DNA of 64,000 nt, taken from the NCBI RefSeq assembly GCF_008370325.1, contig NZ_VNIP01000020.1, positions 1-64,000 on the forward strand, read 5' to 3'. This document shows, in pieces, positions 8,241 to 16,134 of the stretch. The stretch's first letter is position 1; each line of letters begins with the position of its first letter. The notes below the pieces were generated by a model. The model saw nothing but the letters and a program-made list of their open reading frames with translations. It had not been told where the DNA came from and made no database searches. The DNA comes from Martinezella tropici (GTDB lineage Bacteria; Pseudomonadota; Alphaproteobacteria; Rhizobiales; Rhizobiaceae). Both the position numbers and the translations under genes were made by a program.

Positions 8241-8603
8241 ATGGCTAGCAGGAAAGAAGCACTTGCGCGTCGCGCCAACCGCGTGCGCCGTCAAATCAAG
8301 TCGGTGGCCAACGGCCGTCCGCGCCTGTCGGTTCATCGCTCGTCGAAGAACATCTACGTTCAGGTCATCGATGATGTGGCCGGCAAGACCCTCGCGGCTG
8401 CCTCCACCCTCGACAAGGATCTGCGCGGTTCTCTGAAGACCGGTGCCGATACCGCCGCCGCCGCCCTCGTTGGCAAGCTCGTCGCCGAGCGTGCCTCCAA
8501 GGCAGGCGTCAAGGAAGTCGTGTTCGATCGCGGCGCCTTCATCTACCATGGCCGTATCAAGGCTCTGGCTGAAGCAGCCCGCGAAGGCGGTCTGTCCTTC
8601 TGA
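8241..8603 (+). CDS. rplR: 50S ribosomal protein L18
   Basis: L18 binds 5S rRNA with L5. The 120-residue product has an arginine-rich N-terminus, the RLSVHRSSKNIYVQVIDD core, and ends FDRGAFIYHGRIKALAEAAREGGLSF, with Phe last as in most bacteria. A 128-base space with hairpins follows before rpsE. Confidence 0.97.
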   Translation: MASRKEALARRANRVRRQIKSVANGRPRLSVHRSSKNIYVQVIDDVAGKTLAAASTLDKDLRGSLKTGADTAAAALVGKLVAERASKAGVKEVVFDRGAFIYHGRIKALAEAAREGGLSF

Positions 8604-8731
8604 TCAAGTTTTCGGCCGGTAGCCTGTAAGCGCCGGCCGGATTTCACCGGACCGCAAATCTCCGCTTGGAGGTTGATGCGGTCTTCGTTTTGTTTGCCGA
8701 TTGCACCCGGAAAAGAAAAAGGAAGAGGACA
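8604..8731 (+). promoter_or_regulatory. Structured leader between rplR and rpsE
   Basis: Two inverted repeats occupy this space. CGGCCGG (8613-8619) pairs with CCGGCCG (8633-8639). A nested structure, GACCGC...CTCC-GCTT-GGAG...GCGGTC, runs from about 8650 to 8685. They could form an RNA control element or an mRNA processing site. No T-run follows, so simple termination is unlikely. Function is inferred from structure only. Confidence 0.35.
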
Positions 8732-9301
8732 ATGGCACAGGAAAAGAGGGCTCCGCGGGACGACCGTCAGAGCCGTGAAGAGCGCGATAGCGAATTCGTC
8801 GACAAGCTGGTCGCGATCAACCGCGTCGCCAAGGTTGTCAAGGGTGGCCGTCGCTTCGGCTTCGCCGCTCTCGTCGTCGTCGGCGACCAGAAGGGCCGCG
8901 TAGGCTTCGGTCATGGCAAGGCACGCGAAGTGCCGGAAGCCATCCGCAAGGCAACTGAAAGCGCCAAGCGCGACATGATCTTCGTACCGCTGCGCGACGG
9001 CCGTACGCTGCATCACGACGTCCATGGCCGTCATGGCGCCGGCAAGGTTCTGCTGCGCTCGGCCAAGGTCGGTACCGGTATCATTGCCGGCGGTCCGATG
9101 CGCGCCGTTTTCGAAACGCTCGGCGTTCATGACGTCGTCGCCAAGTCGACCGGTTCGTCGAACCCGTACAACATGGTTCGCGCCACGTTCGACGCCCTGA
9201 AGCACCAGGTTCACCCGAAGGACATCGCAGCTCAGCGCGGCATCAAGTATGCCACTCTGCAGGCTCGCCGTGCCGCTTCGGGCAATGCCTCCGAAGAATA
9301 A
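8732..9301 (+). CDS. rpsE: 30S ribosomal protein S5
   Basis: S5 helps control decoding accuracy and mRNA entry. The ATG at 8732 (189 residues, MAQEKRAPRDDRQ) follows the strong GGAAGAGGAC site; an in-frame start 66 bases upstream gives an atypical extension. The S5 double-stranded RNA-binding segment VDKLVAINRVAKVVKGGRRFGF starts near residue 22. Confidence 0.97.
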   Translation: MAQEKRAPRDDRQSREERDSEFVDKLVAINRVAKVVKGGRRFGFAALVVVGDQKGRVGFGHGKAREVPEAIRKATESAKRDMIFVPLRDGRTLHHDVHGRHGAGKVLLRSAKVGTGIIAGGPMRAVFETLGVHDVVAKSTGSSNPYNMVRATFDALKHQVHPKDIAAQRGIKYATLQARRAASGNASEE

Positions 9302-9314
9302 GGGAGTTTGACCT

Positions 9315-9527
9315 ATGGCCAAGACGACCAAGAAGGCTGAAGCTAAGGCGACCGTTACGGTCGAGCAGATTGGCAGCCCGATCCGCCGTCCGGACGTTCA
9401 GCAGAAGACGCTGATCGGTCTCGGACTGAACAAGATGCACCGTCGCCGCACGCTGGAAGATACTCCGGCTGTTCGTGGCATGATCCGTGCTGTCCAGCAT
9501 CTCGTTCGCGTTGTCGACGAGAAGTGA
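9315..9527 (+). CDS. rpmD: 50S ribosomal protein L30
   Basis: L30 is a small 50S protein found in most but not all bacteria. The 70-residue product contains VEQIGSPIRRPDVQQKTLIGLGL and HRRRTLEDTPAVRGMI, both family hallmarks. It lies between S5 and L15, the conserved order. Confidence 0.96.
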   Translation: MAKTTKKAEAKATVTVEQIGSPIRRPDVQQKTLIGLGLNKMHRRRTLEDTPAVRGMIRAVQHLVRVVDEK

Positions 9528-9544
9528 GCCGGAGGTAATTTGCT

Positions 9545-10030
9545 ATGAAACTGAATGAGATCAAGGATAACGAAGGCTCGACCCACAGCCGCAAGCGCCT
9601 CGGCCGCGGCATCGGCTCCGGCTCCGGCAAGACCGGCGGCCGTGGTGTGAAGGGTCAGAAGTCCCGTTCGGGCGTTGCGATCAACGGCTTCGAAGGCGGT
9701 CAGATGCCCATCTACCGTCGTCTGCCGAAGCGTGGCTTCAACAACATCTTCGCATCCGACTACGTTGTCGTATCGCTGGCACGTATCCAGGCTGCCGTCG
9801 ATGCCGGCAAGCTCGATGCCAAGAAGACCGTTGATGCGGCAGCCCTCAAGGCTGCAGGCGTGATTCGCCGCGTCAAGGACGGCGTTCGGGTTCTCTCGGA
9901 CGGCGAACTGAAGGCGAAGCTTGCCCTCGAAGTTGCCGGCGCTTCCAAGCCGGCAGTCGAAAAGATCGAGAAGGCCGGCGGCTCCATCAAGCTGCTCGCT
10001 TCTGCCGCAGAAGCTCCTGCCGCAGAATAA
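9545..10030 (+). CDS. rplO: 50S ribosomal protein L15
   Basis: L15 is a late-assembly 23S rRNA binder. The 161-residue product begins MKLNEIKDNEGSTHSRKRLGRGIGSG and has the glycine-rich N-terminal tail followed by the L15 core (FEGGQMPIYRRLPKRGF). A strong terminator follows the stop codon, closing the spc segment before secY. Confidence 0.97.
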   Translation: MKLNEIKDNEGSTHSRKRLGRGIGSGSGKTGGRGVKGQKSRSGVAINGFEGGQMPIYRRLPKRGFNNIFASDYVVVSLARIQAAVDAGKLDAKKTVDAAALKAAGVIRRVKDGVRVLSDGELKAKLALEVAGASKPAVEKIEKAGGSIKLLASAAEAPAAE

Positions 10031-10040
10031 TATTATCAAA

Positions 10041-10076
10041 GATCGCCCGAGGTGCTTCACTTCGGGCGATTTTTCT
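10041..10076 (+). terminator. Rho-independent terminator after rplO
   Basis: A perfect 9-bp stem (ATCGCCCGA at 10042-10050, TCGGGCGAT at 10062-10070) is followed at once by TTTTTC. It lies 11 bases after the rplO stop and 178 bases before secY. The form is a classic intrinsic terminator, so secY-adk probably has its own promoter or is fed by read-through. Confidence 0.8.
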
Positions 10077-10123
10077 CCCATATGTGAGCCTCACGAACCT
10101 GAACGATGCGGCAGTATCTTTCC

Positions 10124-10254
10124 GGTTGACAACGGGAACCAAGGGTGAGGCGCCCGATTGCATGGCAATCCGTCCGAAGCCCGAATTTTGAACAATATAC
10201 TTACTGATTCCGGACCCGGCCGATTATGCCGGAATTGGTAGTGCGGAGATTTGC
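10124..10254 (+). promoter_or_regulatory. Possible promoter region of secY
   Basis: A TTGACA hexamer at 10126-10131 is a perfect -35 match, but the expected -10 position (about 10149-10154) reads GGCGCC, which is poor. Rhizobial -10 elements are loosely conserved, so this is only a candidate. Its place between a terminator and secY supports a promoter in this interval. Confidence 0.35.
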
Positions 10255-11595
10255 ATGGCTTCTGCAGCGGAACAATTGGCGTCCAATCTCAATTTCTCGA
10301 CCTTTGCCAAGGCTGAGGATCTCAAGAAGCGCTTGTGGTTTACGCTCGGCGCTCTCCTCGTCTATCGACTCGGCACCCACATTCCGCTTCCTGGCCTCAA
10401 TCCTGCCGCTTACGCCCAGGCTTTCCAGAATCAGTCGGGCGGCATTCTTGGCCTCTTCAATATGTTTTCCGGTGGTGCCGTACAGCGCATGGCGATCTTC
10501 GCGCTCGGCATTATGCCTTATATTTCGGCCTCGATCATCGTTCAGCTGATGACCTCGGTCGTTCCCTCGCTCGAAAACCTGAAGAAGGAAGGCGAGCAGG
10601 GCCGCAAGATCATCAATCAGTATACCCGCTACGGCACGGTGCTGCTCGGCGCATTGCAGGCCTATGGTATTGCGATTGGCCTGGAGCACGGCAACGGCGT
10701 CGTGGTGGACCCAGGCTGGTTCTTCCGTATTTCCACCGTCATTACGCTGCTCGGCGGCACGATGTTCCTGATGTGGCTTGGTGAGCAGGTGACGTCGCGT
10801 GGTATCGGCAACGGTATCTCGCTGATCATCTTCGCCGGTATCGCTGCAGGTCTTCCGACCGCGCTCGCCGGCACTCTTGAACTTGGCCGCACCGGCGCGC
10901 TTTCCACGCCCCTTATTCTCGCAGTGCTGGTCGTTGCTGTTCTGGTCATCGCGCTCATCGTTTTCGTCGAGCGCGCGCAGCGTCGCCTGCTGATCCAGTA
11001 TCCGAAGCGCCAGGTCGGCACGCGCATGTTCCAGGGCGATACGTCGCACCTGCCGCTGAAGCTCAACACCTCGGGCGTTATCCCGGCGATCTTCGCGTCG
11101 TCGCTGCTCTTGCTGCCGGCAACCGTCGCCGGTCTCGGCAACAATACGGCGCTTCCGACATGGGTGACGTCGATCGTTGCCGCGCTTGGCCACGGCCAGC
11201 CGGTCTACATGGTGCTCTACGGCGCCCTGATCGCCTTCTTCGCCTTCTTCTACACTGCGCTCGTCTTCAATCCGAAGGACACGGCCGACAATCTGAAGAA
11301 ACATGGCGGCTTCATTCCGGGTATCCGCCCGGGTGAGCGCACGGCCGAATATATCGATTACGTGCTGACCCGCATCACGGTCATCGGCGCGATCTATCTT
11401 GTCTTCGTCTGCATCCTGCCCGAAATTCTCGTATCCCAGACAGGTATTCCCTTGTCTCTGGGTGGCACTTCGCTTCTGATCGTGGTTAGCGTAACGCTGG
11501 ATACGGTGGCGCAGATTCAGGGTCACCTGATCGCACAGCAATATGAAGGCCTGATCAAGAAATCGAAGTTGCGTGGAGGAAAGAGGGGGCGATGA
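10255..11595 (+). CDS. secY: Preprotein translocase subunit SecY
   Basis: SecY forms the protein-conducting channel of the Sec translocon with SecE and SecG. The 446-residue product has the usual ten hydrophobic helices. RLGTHIPLPG lies near residue 38, and cytosolic-loop segment GFIPGIRPGERTAEYI lies near residue 354. It ends in a basic tail (KLRGGKRGR). The stop overlaps the adk start (ATGA). Confidence 0.97.
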   Translation: MASAAEQLASNLNFSTFAKAEDLKKRLWFTLGALLVYRLGTHIPLPGLNPAAYAQAFQNQSGGILGLFNMFSGGAVQRMAIFALGIMPYISASIIVQLMTSVVPSLENLKKEGEQGRKIINQYTRYGTVLLGALQAYGIAIGLEHGNGVVVDPGWFFRISTVITLLGGTMFLMWLGEQVTSRGIGNGISLIIFAGIAAGLPTALAGTLELGRTGALSTPLILAVLVVAVLVIALIVFVERAQRRLLIQYPKRQVGTRMFQGDTSHLPLKLNTSGVIPAIFASSLLLLPATVAGLGNNTALPTWVTSIVAALGHGQPVYMVLYGALIAFFAFFYTALVFNPKDTADNLKKHGGFIPGIRPGERTAEYIDYVLTRITVIGAIYLVFVCILPEILVSQTGIPLSLGGTSLLIVVSVTLDTVAQIQGHLIAQQYEGLIKKSKLRGGKRGR

Positions 11596-12242
11596 GACTC
11601 ATACTTTTAGGGCCGCCGGGAGCAGGTAAGGGGACCCAGGCCCAGCGTATCGTGGAAAAGTACGGCATCCCGCAACTTTCCACAGGCGATATGCTGAGGG
11701 CTGCGGTAGCTGCCGGGACTGAAGTTGGCAAGCGCGCCAAGGCCGTCATGGACGCCGGCAAGCTTGTTTCCGATGAGATCGTCAACGCCATTGTCTCCGA
11801 ACGTATCGACCAGCCGGATTGCGCCAGGGGTTTCATCCTTGATGGTTTTCCGCGCACGCTGGTGCAGGCCGATGCCACGGAGCGGATGCTGGAATCCAAG
11901 GGGCTGGACCTCTCGGTCGTTATCGAACTCAAGGTCGATGACGCCGAGTTGATTCGCCGCGTCTCCGGCCGTTATTCTTGCTCGAATTGCGGTAGCGTCT
12001 ATCACGACACGGACAAGGTTCCGGCAACAGCAGGTGTCTGCGACAAATGCGGCTCGACCCATTTCAAGCGGCGCCCTGACGACAATGCAGAAACCATGGC
12101 GACTCGCCTCCAAGTCTACTACAAGGAGACGTCGCCGCTGATCGGTTACTACTATGCGAAGGGCAAGTTGCAGAGCATCGACGGCATGGCCGATATCGAG
12201 CATGTGACCGAAAGCATAGAGGCTATCCTGTCTAAGCTTTAG
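11592..12242 (+). CDS. adk: Adenylate kinase, zinc-type lid
   Basis: Adenylate kinase interconverts AMP plus ATP and two ADP. The 216-residue product has the P-loop GPPGAGKGT at residues 7-15, the DGFPRT motif, and a long LID domain with two CxxC pairs (CSNC and CDKC, about residues 130-155), which bind zinc in this subtype. It overlaps secY and is co-transcribed with it, as in most bacteria. Confidence 0.96.
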   Translation: MRLILLGPPGAGKGTQAQRIVEKYGIPQLSTGDMLRAAVAAGTEVGKRAKAVMDAGKLVSDEIVNAIVSERIDQPDCARGFILDGFPRTLVQADATERMLESKGLDLSVVIELKVDDAELIRRVSGRYSCSNCGSVYHDTDKVPATAGVCDKCGSTHFKRRPDDNAETMATRLQVYYKETSPLIGYYYAKGKLQSIDGMADIEHVTESIEAILSKL

Positions 12243-12459
12243 ATAGCCTAAAATAAACTTGCCGGAGCGGTTGCTTTTTTGCGCTGATTCCGCTAAACAC
12301 CGCGCCAACTCGCGACATGCTATGCGATCGGCGCGGATTTCCAACGGGAAGTCCGGGTACGGTCGTTTTGACATGTGGCGGACGCACATTGAACAAGCAG
12401 CTCCCGGGCTGCATAACAAGACCCTTTGCCAAGGCAAAAGGAATGCAAGGAGAACAGGC

Positions 12460-12828
12460 GTGGCTCGTATCGCTGGCGTCAACATCCCGACTGCAAAGCG
12501 CGTAGTTATTGCGCTTCGCTACATTCACGGGATCGGACCGAAGTTTGCTCAGGAAATCTGCGACAAGGTTGGTATTCCGGCCGAGCGTCGCGTTCATCAG
12601 CTGACGGATGCTGAAGTTTTGCAGATCCGTGAAGCTATCGACCGCGACTACCAGGTCGAAGGTGACCTGCGTCGCGATACCGCGATGAACATCAAGCGTC
12701 TGATGGACCTGGGTTCTTACCGCGGCCTTCGTCATCGCCGCGGCCTGCCGGTTCGCGGTCAGCGCACGCACACCAATGCCCGCACCCGCAAGGGTCCGGC
12801 AAAGGCGATCGCTGGTAAGAAGAAGTAA
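12460..12828 (+). CDS. rpsM: 30S ribosomal protein S13
   Basis: S13 contacts the P-site tRNA and forms bridge B1 with L5. I chose the GTG at 12460, preceded by AAGGAGAAC, giving 122 residues that begin MARIAGVNIPTAKR. The frame is open further upstream but has no S13-like sequence there. RGLRHRRGLPVRGQRTHTNARTRKG near the C-terminus is diagnostic. Confidence 0.97.
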   Translation: MARIAGVNIPTAKRVVIALRYIHGIGPKFAQEICDKVGIPAERRVHQLTDAEVLQIREAIDRDYQVEGDLRRDTAMNIKRLMDLGSYRGLRHRRGLPVRGQRTHTNARTRKGPAKAIAGKKK

Positions 12829-12849
12829 CTTCCGGGCAACCGGATTTGG

Positions 12850-12876
12850 GAGGCTGGCGGTCCGCCGGCCTCTTTT
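12850..12876 (+). terminator. Terminator-like hairpin between rpsM and rpsK
   Basis: A 10-bp stem with one T-G pair (12850-12859 with 12863-12872) closes a three-base loop and is followed by TTTT. It begins 21 bases after the rpsM stop. The structure has the full form of an intrinsic terminator inside the alpha ribosomal operon, so it may act as an attenuator. Confidence 0.7.
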
Positions 12877-12959
12877 GAGTTTGGAGCGGAGCTCTAAGGG
12901 CGCCGCTTCGGTGTAGCCGCTGGGATTACGGCGGTGCAGAGATCCAAGAAAGGACTAAC

Positions 12960-13349
12960 ATGGCCAAGGAAGCCGTACGCGTTCGTCGTCGCGAGCGTAA
13001 AAATATCACGTCGGGCGTCGCACACGTCAATTCGACCTTCAACAACACGATGATCACGATCACCGACGCACAGGGCAACGCTATTGCCTGGTCGTCCGCT
13101 GGTGCCAAGGGCTTCAAGGGTTCGCGCAAGTCGACCCCGTTCGCTGCCCAGATCGCTGCCGAAGACTGTGCTAAGAAGGCTCAGGAACATGGCATGAAAT
13201 CGCTGGAAGTTGAAGTTTGCGGTCCGGGCTCCGGCCGTGAATCCGCTCTGCGCGCCCTCCAGGCTGCTGGTTTCATGATCACGTCCATCCGCGACGTGAC
13301 CCCGATCCCGCACAATGGTTGCCGCCCGCGCAAGAAGCGTCGCGTCTGA
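12960..13349 (+). CDS. rpsK: 30S ribosomal protein S11
   Basis: S11 sits in the 30S platform near the E site. The 129-residue product has the HVNSTFNNTMITITDAQGNAIAW core and ends PIPHNGCRPRKKRRV, the conserved S11 C-terminus. AAAGGACTAAC precedes the start. A 131-base space with a terminator-like hairpin separates it from rpsM. Confidence 0.97.
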   Translation: MAKEAVRVRRRERKNITSGVAHVNSTFNNTMITITDAQGNAIAWSSAGAKGFKGSRKSTPFAAQIAAEDCAKKAQEHGMKSLEVEVCGPGSGRESALRALQAAGFMITSIRDVTPIPHNGCRPRKKRRV

Positions 13350-13410
13350 TCATCGCCACTCACGACGCCGGCCGGGGTAGATGCGCCCGGCTTGGCGTTA
13401 CTCAAGCTCG

Positions 13411-13435
13411 GTTGCCACGATTGGATGGTGGCAAC
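13411..13435 (+). promoter_or_regulatory. Hairpin just upstream of rpoA
   Basis: GTTGCCAC (13411-13418) and GTGGCAAC (13428-13435) form a perfect 8-bp stem 18 bases before the rpoA start codon. It is close enough to the ribosome site (GGAAGG) to influence translation of rpoA. rpsD, the usual alpha-operon regulator gene, is not in this cluster. Confidence 0.4.
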
Positions 13436-13452
13436 GAACGGAAGGCAAAAAC

Positions 13453-14463
13453 ATGATTCAGAAAAACTGGCAGGAACTGATCAAGCCCAACAAGGTCGAG
13501 TTCACCTCGAGCGGCCGCACCAAGGCGACGCTCGTGGCCGAACCGCTGGAGCGCGGCTTTGGTCTTACCCTCGGCAACGCGCTGCGTCGCGTTCTGCTGT
13601 CCTCTCTGCGCGGCGCCGCTGTAACGGCCGTGCAGATCGACGGCGTACTGCATGAGTTCTCCTCTATCCCGGGTGTGCGGGAAGACGTGACGGACATCGT
13701 GCTGAACATCAAGGAAATCGCCATCAAGATGGACGGCGATGATGCCAAGCGCATGGTGGTCCGCAAGCAGGGCCCCGGCGTAGTAACGGCTGGCGACATC
13801 CAGACGGTCGGCGATATCGAAATCCTCAATCCCGAGCATGTCATCTGCACGCTCGACGAGGGCGCCGAAATCCGCATGGAATTCACCGTCAACAACGGCA
13901 AGGGCTATGTGCCCGCCGAGCGCAATCGTGCGGAAGATGCTCCGATCGGCCTCATCCCGGTCGACAGCCTCTATTCGCCGGTCAAGAAGGTGTCCTACAA
14001 GGTTGAAAATACCCGTGAAGGACAGGTTCTCGACTACGACAAGCTGAGCATGTCGATCGAAACCGACGGTTCGATCAGCGGTGAAGATGCCGTCGCTTTC
14101 GCGGCTCGCATCCTTCAGGATCAGCTTGGCGTGTTCGTCAACTTCGACGAGCCGCAGAAGGAAACCGAAGAGGAAGCAGTTACCGAACTCGCTTTCAACC
14201 CGGCGCTCCTCAAGAAGGTGGACGAACTCGAACTGTCCGTTCGCTCGGCAAATTGCCTGAAGAACGACAACATCGTCTACATCGGCGACCTCATTCAGAA
14301 GACCGAAGCAGAAATGCTCCGCACGCCGAATTTTGGTCGCAAGTCGCTGAACGAAATCAAGGAAGTTCTCGCTTCCATGGGCTTGCACCTCGGCATGGAA
14401 GTGCCGGCATGGCCGCCCGAGAACATCGAAGATCTCGCCAAGCGCTACGAAGACCAATATTAA
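13453..14463 (+). CDS. rpoA: RNA polymerase alpha subunit
   Basis: The alpha subunit nucleates RNA polymerase assembly and contacts UP elements and activators. The start at 13453 gives 336 residues beginning MIQKNWQELIKPNK. The N-terminal dimerisation domain includes LTLGNALRRVLLSSL near residue 38. The C-terminal DNA-binding domain includes SVRSANCLKNDNIVYIGDL near residue 262. Position between rpsK and rplQ is conserved. Confidence 0.98.
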   Translation: MIQKNWQELIKPNKVEFTSSGRTKATLVAEPLERGFGLTLGNALRRVLLSSLRGAAVTAVQIDGVLHEFSSIPGVREDVTDIVLNIKEIAIKMDGDDAKRMVVRKQGPGVVTAGDIQTVGDIEILNPEHVICTLDEGAEIRMEFTVNNGKGYVPAERNRAEDAPIGLIPVDSLYSPVKKVSYKVENTREGQVLDYDKLSMSIETDGSISGEDAVAFAARILQDQLGVFVNFDEPQKETEEEAVTELAFNPALLKKVDELELSVRSANCLKNDNIVYIGDLIQKTEAEMLRTPNFGRKSLNEIKEVLASMGLHLGMEVPAWPPENIEDLAKRYEDQY

Positions 14464-14512
14464 CGTTTCAAACGGCAGGCGAGCTAATGCCTGCAAGTGA
14501 AGGAGAATAGCC

Positions 14513-14935
14513 ATGCGCCACGGTAAAGCCGGCCGCAAGCTGAATAGAACCGCTAGCCACCGTAAGGCGATGTTCGCCAACATGGCGGCTTCGCTCATCA
14601 CCCATGAGCAGATCGTCACCACGCTCCCGAAGGCGAAGGAAATCCGCCCGATCGTCGAGAAGCTGGTAACCCTCGGCAAGCGCGGTGACCTGCACGCTCG
14701 TCGTCAGGCCATCTCGCAGATCCGCGACGCAGCTGTCGTTTCGAAGCTCTTCGATGCGATCGCAACCCGCTACGCCACCCGCAACGGCGGCTACCTGCGC
14801 ATCATGAAGGCCGGCTTCCGCCAGGGCGACAATGCCGCTCTCGCAGTCGTCGAATTCGTCGATCGCGACGTCAACGCCAAGGGCGCAGCCGACAAGGCTC
14901 GCGTTGCCGCTGAAGAAGAAGCCGCAGCCGCTTAA
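14513..14935 (+). CDS. rplQ: 50S ribosomal protein L17
   Basis: L17 lies near the tunnel exit. The 140-residue product begins MRHGKAGRKLNRTASHRKAM, the conserved start, and ends with a glutamate/alanine-rich extension (AAEEEAAAA) common in alphaproteobacteria. It is the last gene of the ribosomal cluster and is followed by a terminator. Confidence 0.97.
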   Translation: MRHGKAGRKLNRTASHRKAMFANMAASLITHEQIVTTLPKAKEIRPIVEKLVTLGKRGDLHARRQAISQIRDAAVVSKLFDAIATRYATRNGGYLRIMKAGFRQGDNAALAVVEFVDRDVNAKGAADKARVAAEEEAAAA

Positions 14936-14959
14936 GGCTAAGCTTCGGATAAAATATCA

Positions 14960-14990
14960 AAGGCCGGATGAGTGATCATCCGGCCTTTTG
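14960..14990 (+). terminator. Rho-independent terminator after rplQ
   Basis: A perfect 12-bp stem (14960-14971 with 14976-14987) encloses a GTGA loop and ends in TTTT. It closes the ribosomal cluster 24 bases after the rplQ stop. Confidence 0.88.
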
Positions 14991-15107
14991 GCGTTTGGGC
15001 CTGCGGGAGCGGCCTTTCAATCTCCCTGAATGCTTTGGAGTACCGTAAGCAGCCTTGCTGGGTCGCAATCGACTCGGGCTCATCAGGGACAGGGAGCGTC
15101 GTGGGAC

Positions 15108-15509
15108 ATGCAGCGAAAATTGACGCGCGGGAGACTGCTTCTGTTCGTGGCGCTGCTGATGACGATCGCCAGCGGTCTTGCGTTGCGGCATTATGGCTAT
15201 GCGATCAATCTGCCCTTCGCGGTCGTCAAATATGGTGACTCATTACTGTGAGGAGCGATGGTCTATTGGCTCCTGGCGGCAGTCTTCGTGTCACAGGGGC
15301 GTTTCAGGATTGCCGTGGCGGCGCTGCTCATCGCGGTCGCCGTCGAGCTTTTCAGGCTTTGGCACACGCCTGATCTCGATGCTTTTCGATTGACCGCCGC
15401 CGGAACCCTGTTGCTGGGCAGGGTGTTCTCGCCCTGGAATATCGCAGCCTATGCCGCCGGCATAGCGCTGGCGCTCGATTGCGCACTGTCGAAGCTCAGG
15501 CCATTGTGA
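15108..15509 (+). pseudogene. DUF2809-like small membrane protein, interrupted by an in-frame TGA
   Basis: Two open segments lie in the same frame: 15108-15251 (begins MQRKLTRGRLLLFVALL) and 15258-15509 (MVYWLLAAVFVSQG...). They are separated only by TGA GGA GCG. Read through, they give about 133 residues of a hydrophobic protein resembling the DUF2809 family, where the segment after KYxGDxL commonly has Trp. A TGG to TGA change at 15249-15251 would explain the break. It could be a true nonsense mutation, a sequencing error, or two separately translated parts. The family name is from memory of its pattern, not a search. Confidence 0.6.
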
Positions 15510-15531
15510 AAGGCCAAAACCGCCGGGCGGC

Positions 15532-16050
15532 TCATTCAGCCGCCACGGCCAGCCTGCGCGCGGGTTCGCTGCGATGAAGATGTACAGCAAGTGTGTCCCA
15601 GGGCGGTGTAATGGAAAGCTGCGCCAGAAGCCGACCGATCTCGCCCCTGTGGTAGCCTCCATGCGTGACGACATGAAGGAGCATCTCTTGGCACGTCATG
15701 CAGCCTTTGTCGCCATCCGTGAAGACGAACGGTACCGGAGCTGACAGAAGCTCCGGGCTGATGGTCTCGACATAGGTCAGATACCATTGATCCGAGGCCG
15801 CCAGCGCCTGACGAAGATCGGGCAGGGACGGCGTCTCCGGCGTATTGTCGTCCGCGTAGCCGTGCTCCCTTTCGGTGAGATGCGCCGCGAATATGCGGCC
15901 GACGACCAGCGAGTGGTTCATCAGGCGTACGGAGAGATGACGTTCCTTGCTGTGGCGGGCAGGATCGAGGCGACCGATAGCGTCAAGCAATTCCTCATTC
16001 GCCCAGGACTGATAGCGGAACAGAGTTTGCAGCACTGATATTTCGCTCAT
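15532..16050 (-). CDS. DinB-family protein
   Basis: The 172-residue product (start MSEISVLQTLFRYQSWANEEL) has the DinB four-helix-bundle pattern. Histidines that bind a divalent metal in this fold are seen in LMNHSLVVGRIF and in HVVTHGGYHRGEIGRLL near the C-terminus. Members act as thiol-dependent transferases or have unknown roles. I chose the ATG at 16050 because family similarity begins there. It is divergent from a TetR-family gene, which may control it. Confidence 0.85.
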   Translation of the reverse strand: MSEISVLQTLFRYQSWANEELLDAIGRLDPARHSKERHLSVRLMNHSLVVGRIFAAHLTEREHGYADDNTPETPSLPDLRQALAASDQWYLTYVETISPELLSAPVPFVFTDGDKGCMTCQEMLLHVVTHGGYHRGEIGRLLAQLSITPPWDTLAVHLHRSEPARRLAVAAE

Positions 16051-16079
16051 GATGAAACACTCTTTCGTCGGTCGATGAA

Positions 16080-16134
16080 ATGCGAGTAGTCTGTTCACAT
16101 TTTCGTGGAATAGGTGCCGCATGTCTACTCGCAT
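16080..16134. promoter_or_regulatory. Long inverted repeat in the DinB/TetR divergent promoter
   Basis: ATGCGAGTAG (16080-16089) is exactly inverted as CTACTCGCAT (16125-16134), with 35 bases between. The second arm lies inside the first codons of the TetR-family gene. It could be a pair of operator half-sites for that regulator. Confidence 0.45.

Noticed and set aside
13402..14679. 425-codon minus frame across rpoA and rplQ
   Set aside because: It is antisense to two essential, well-identified genes, without ribosome site or family.
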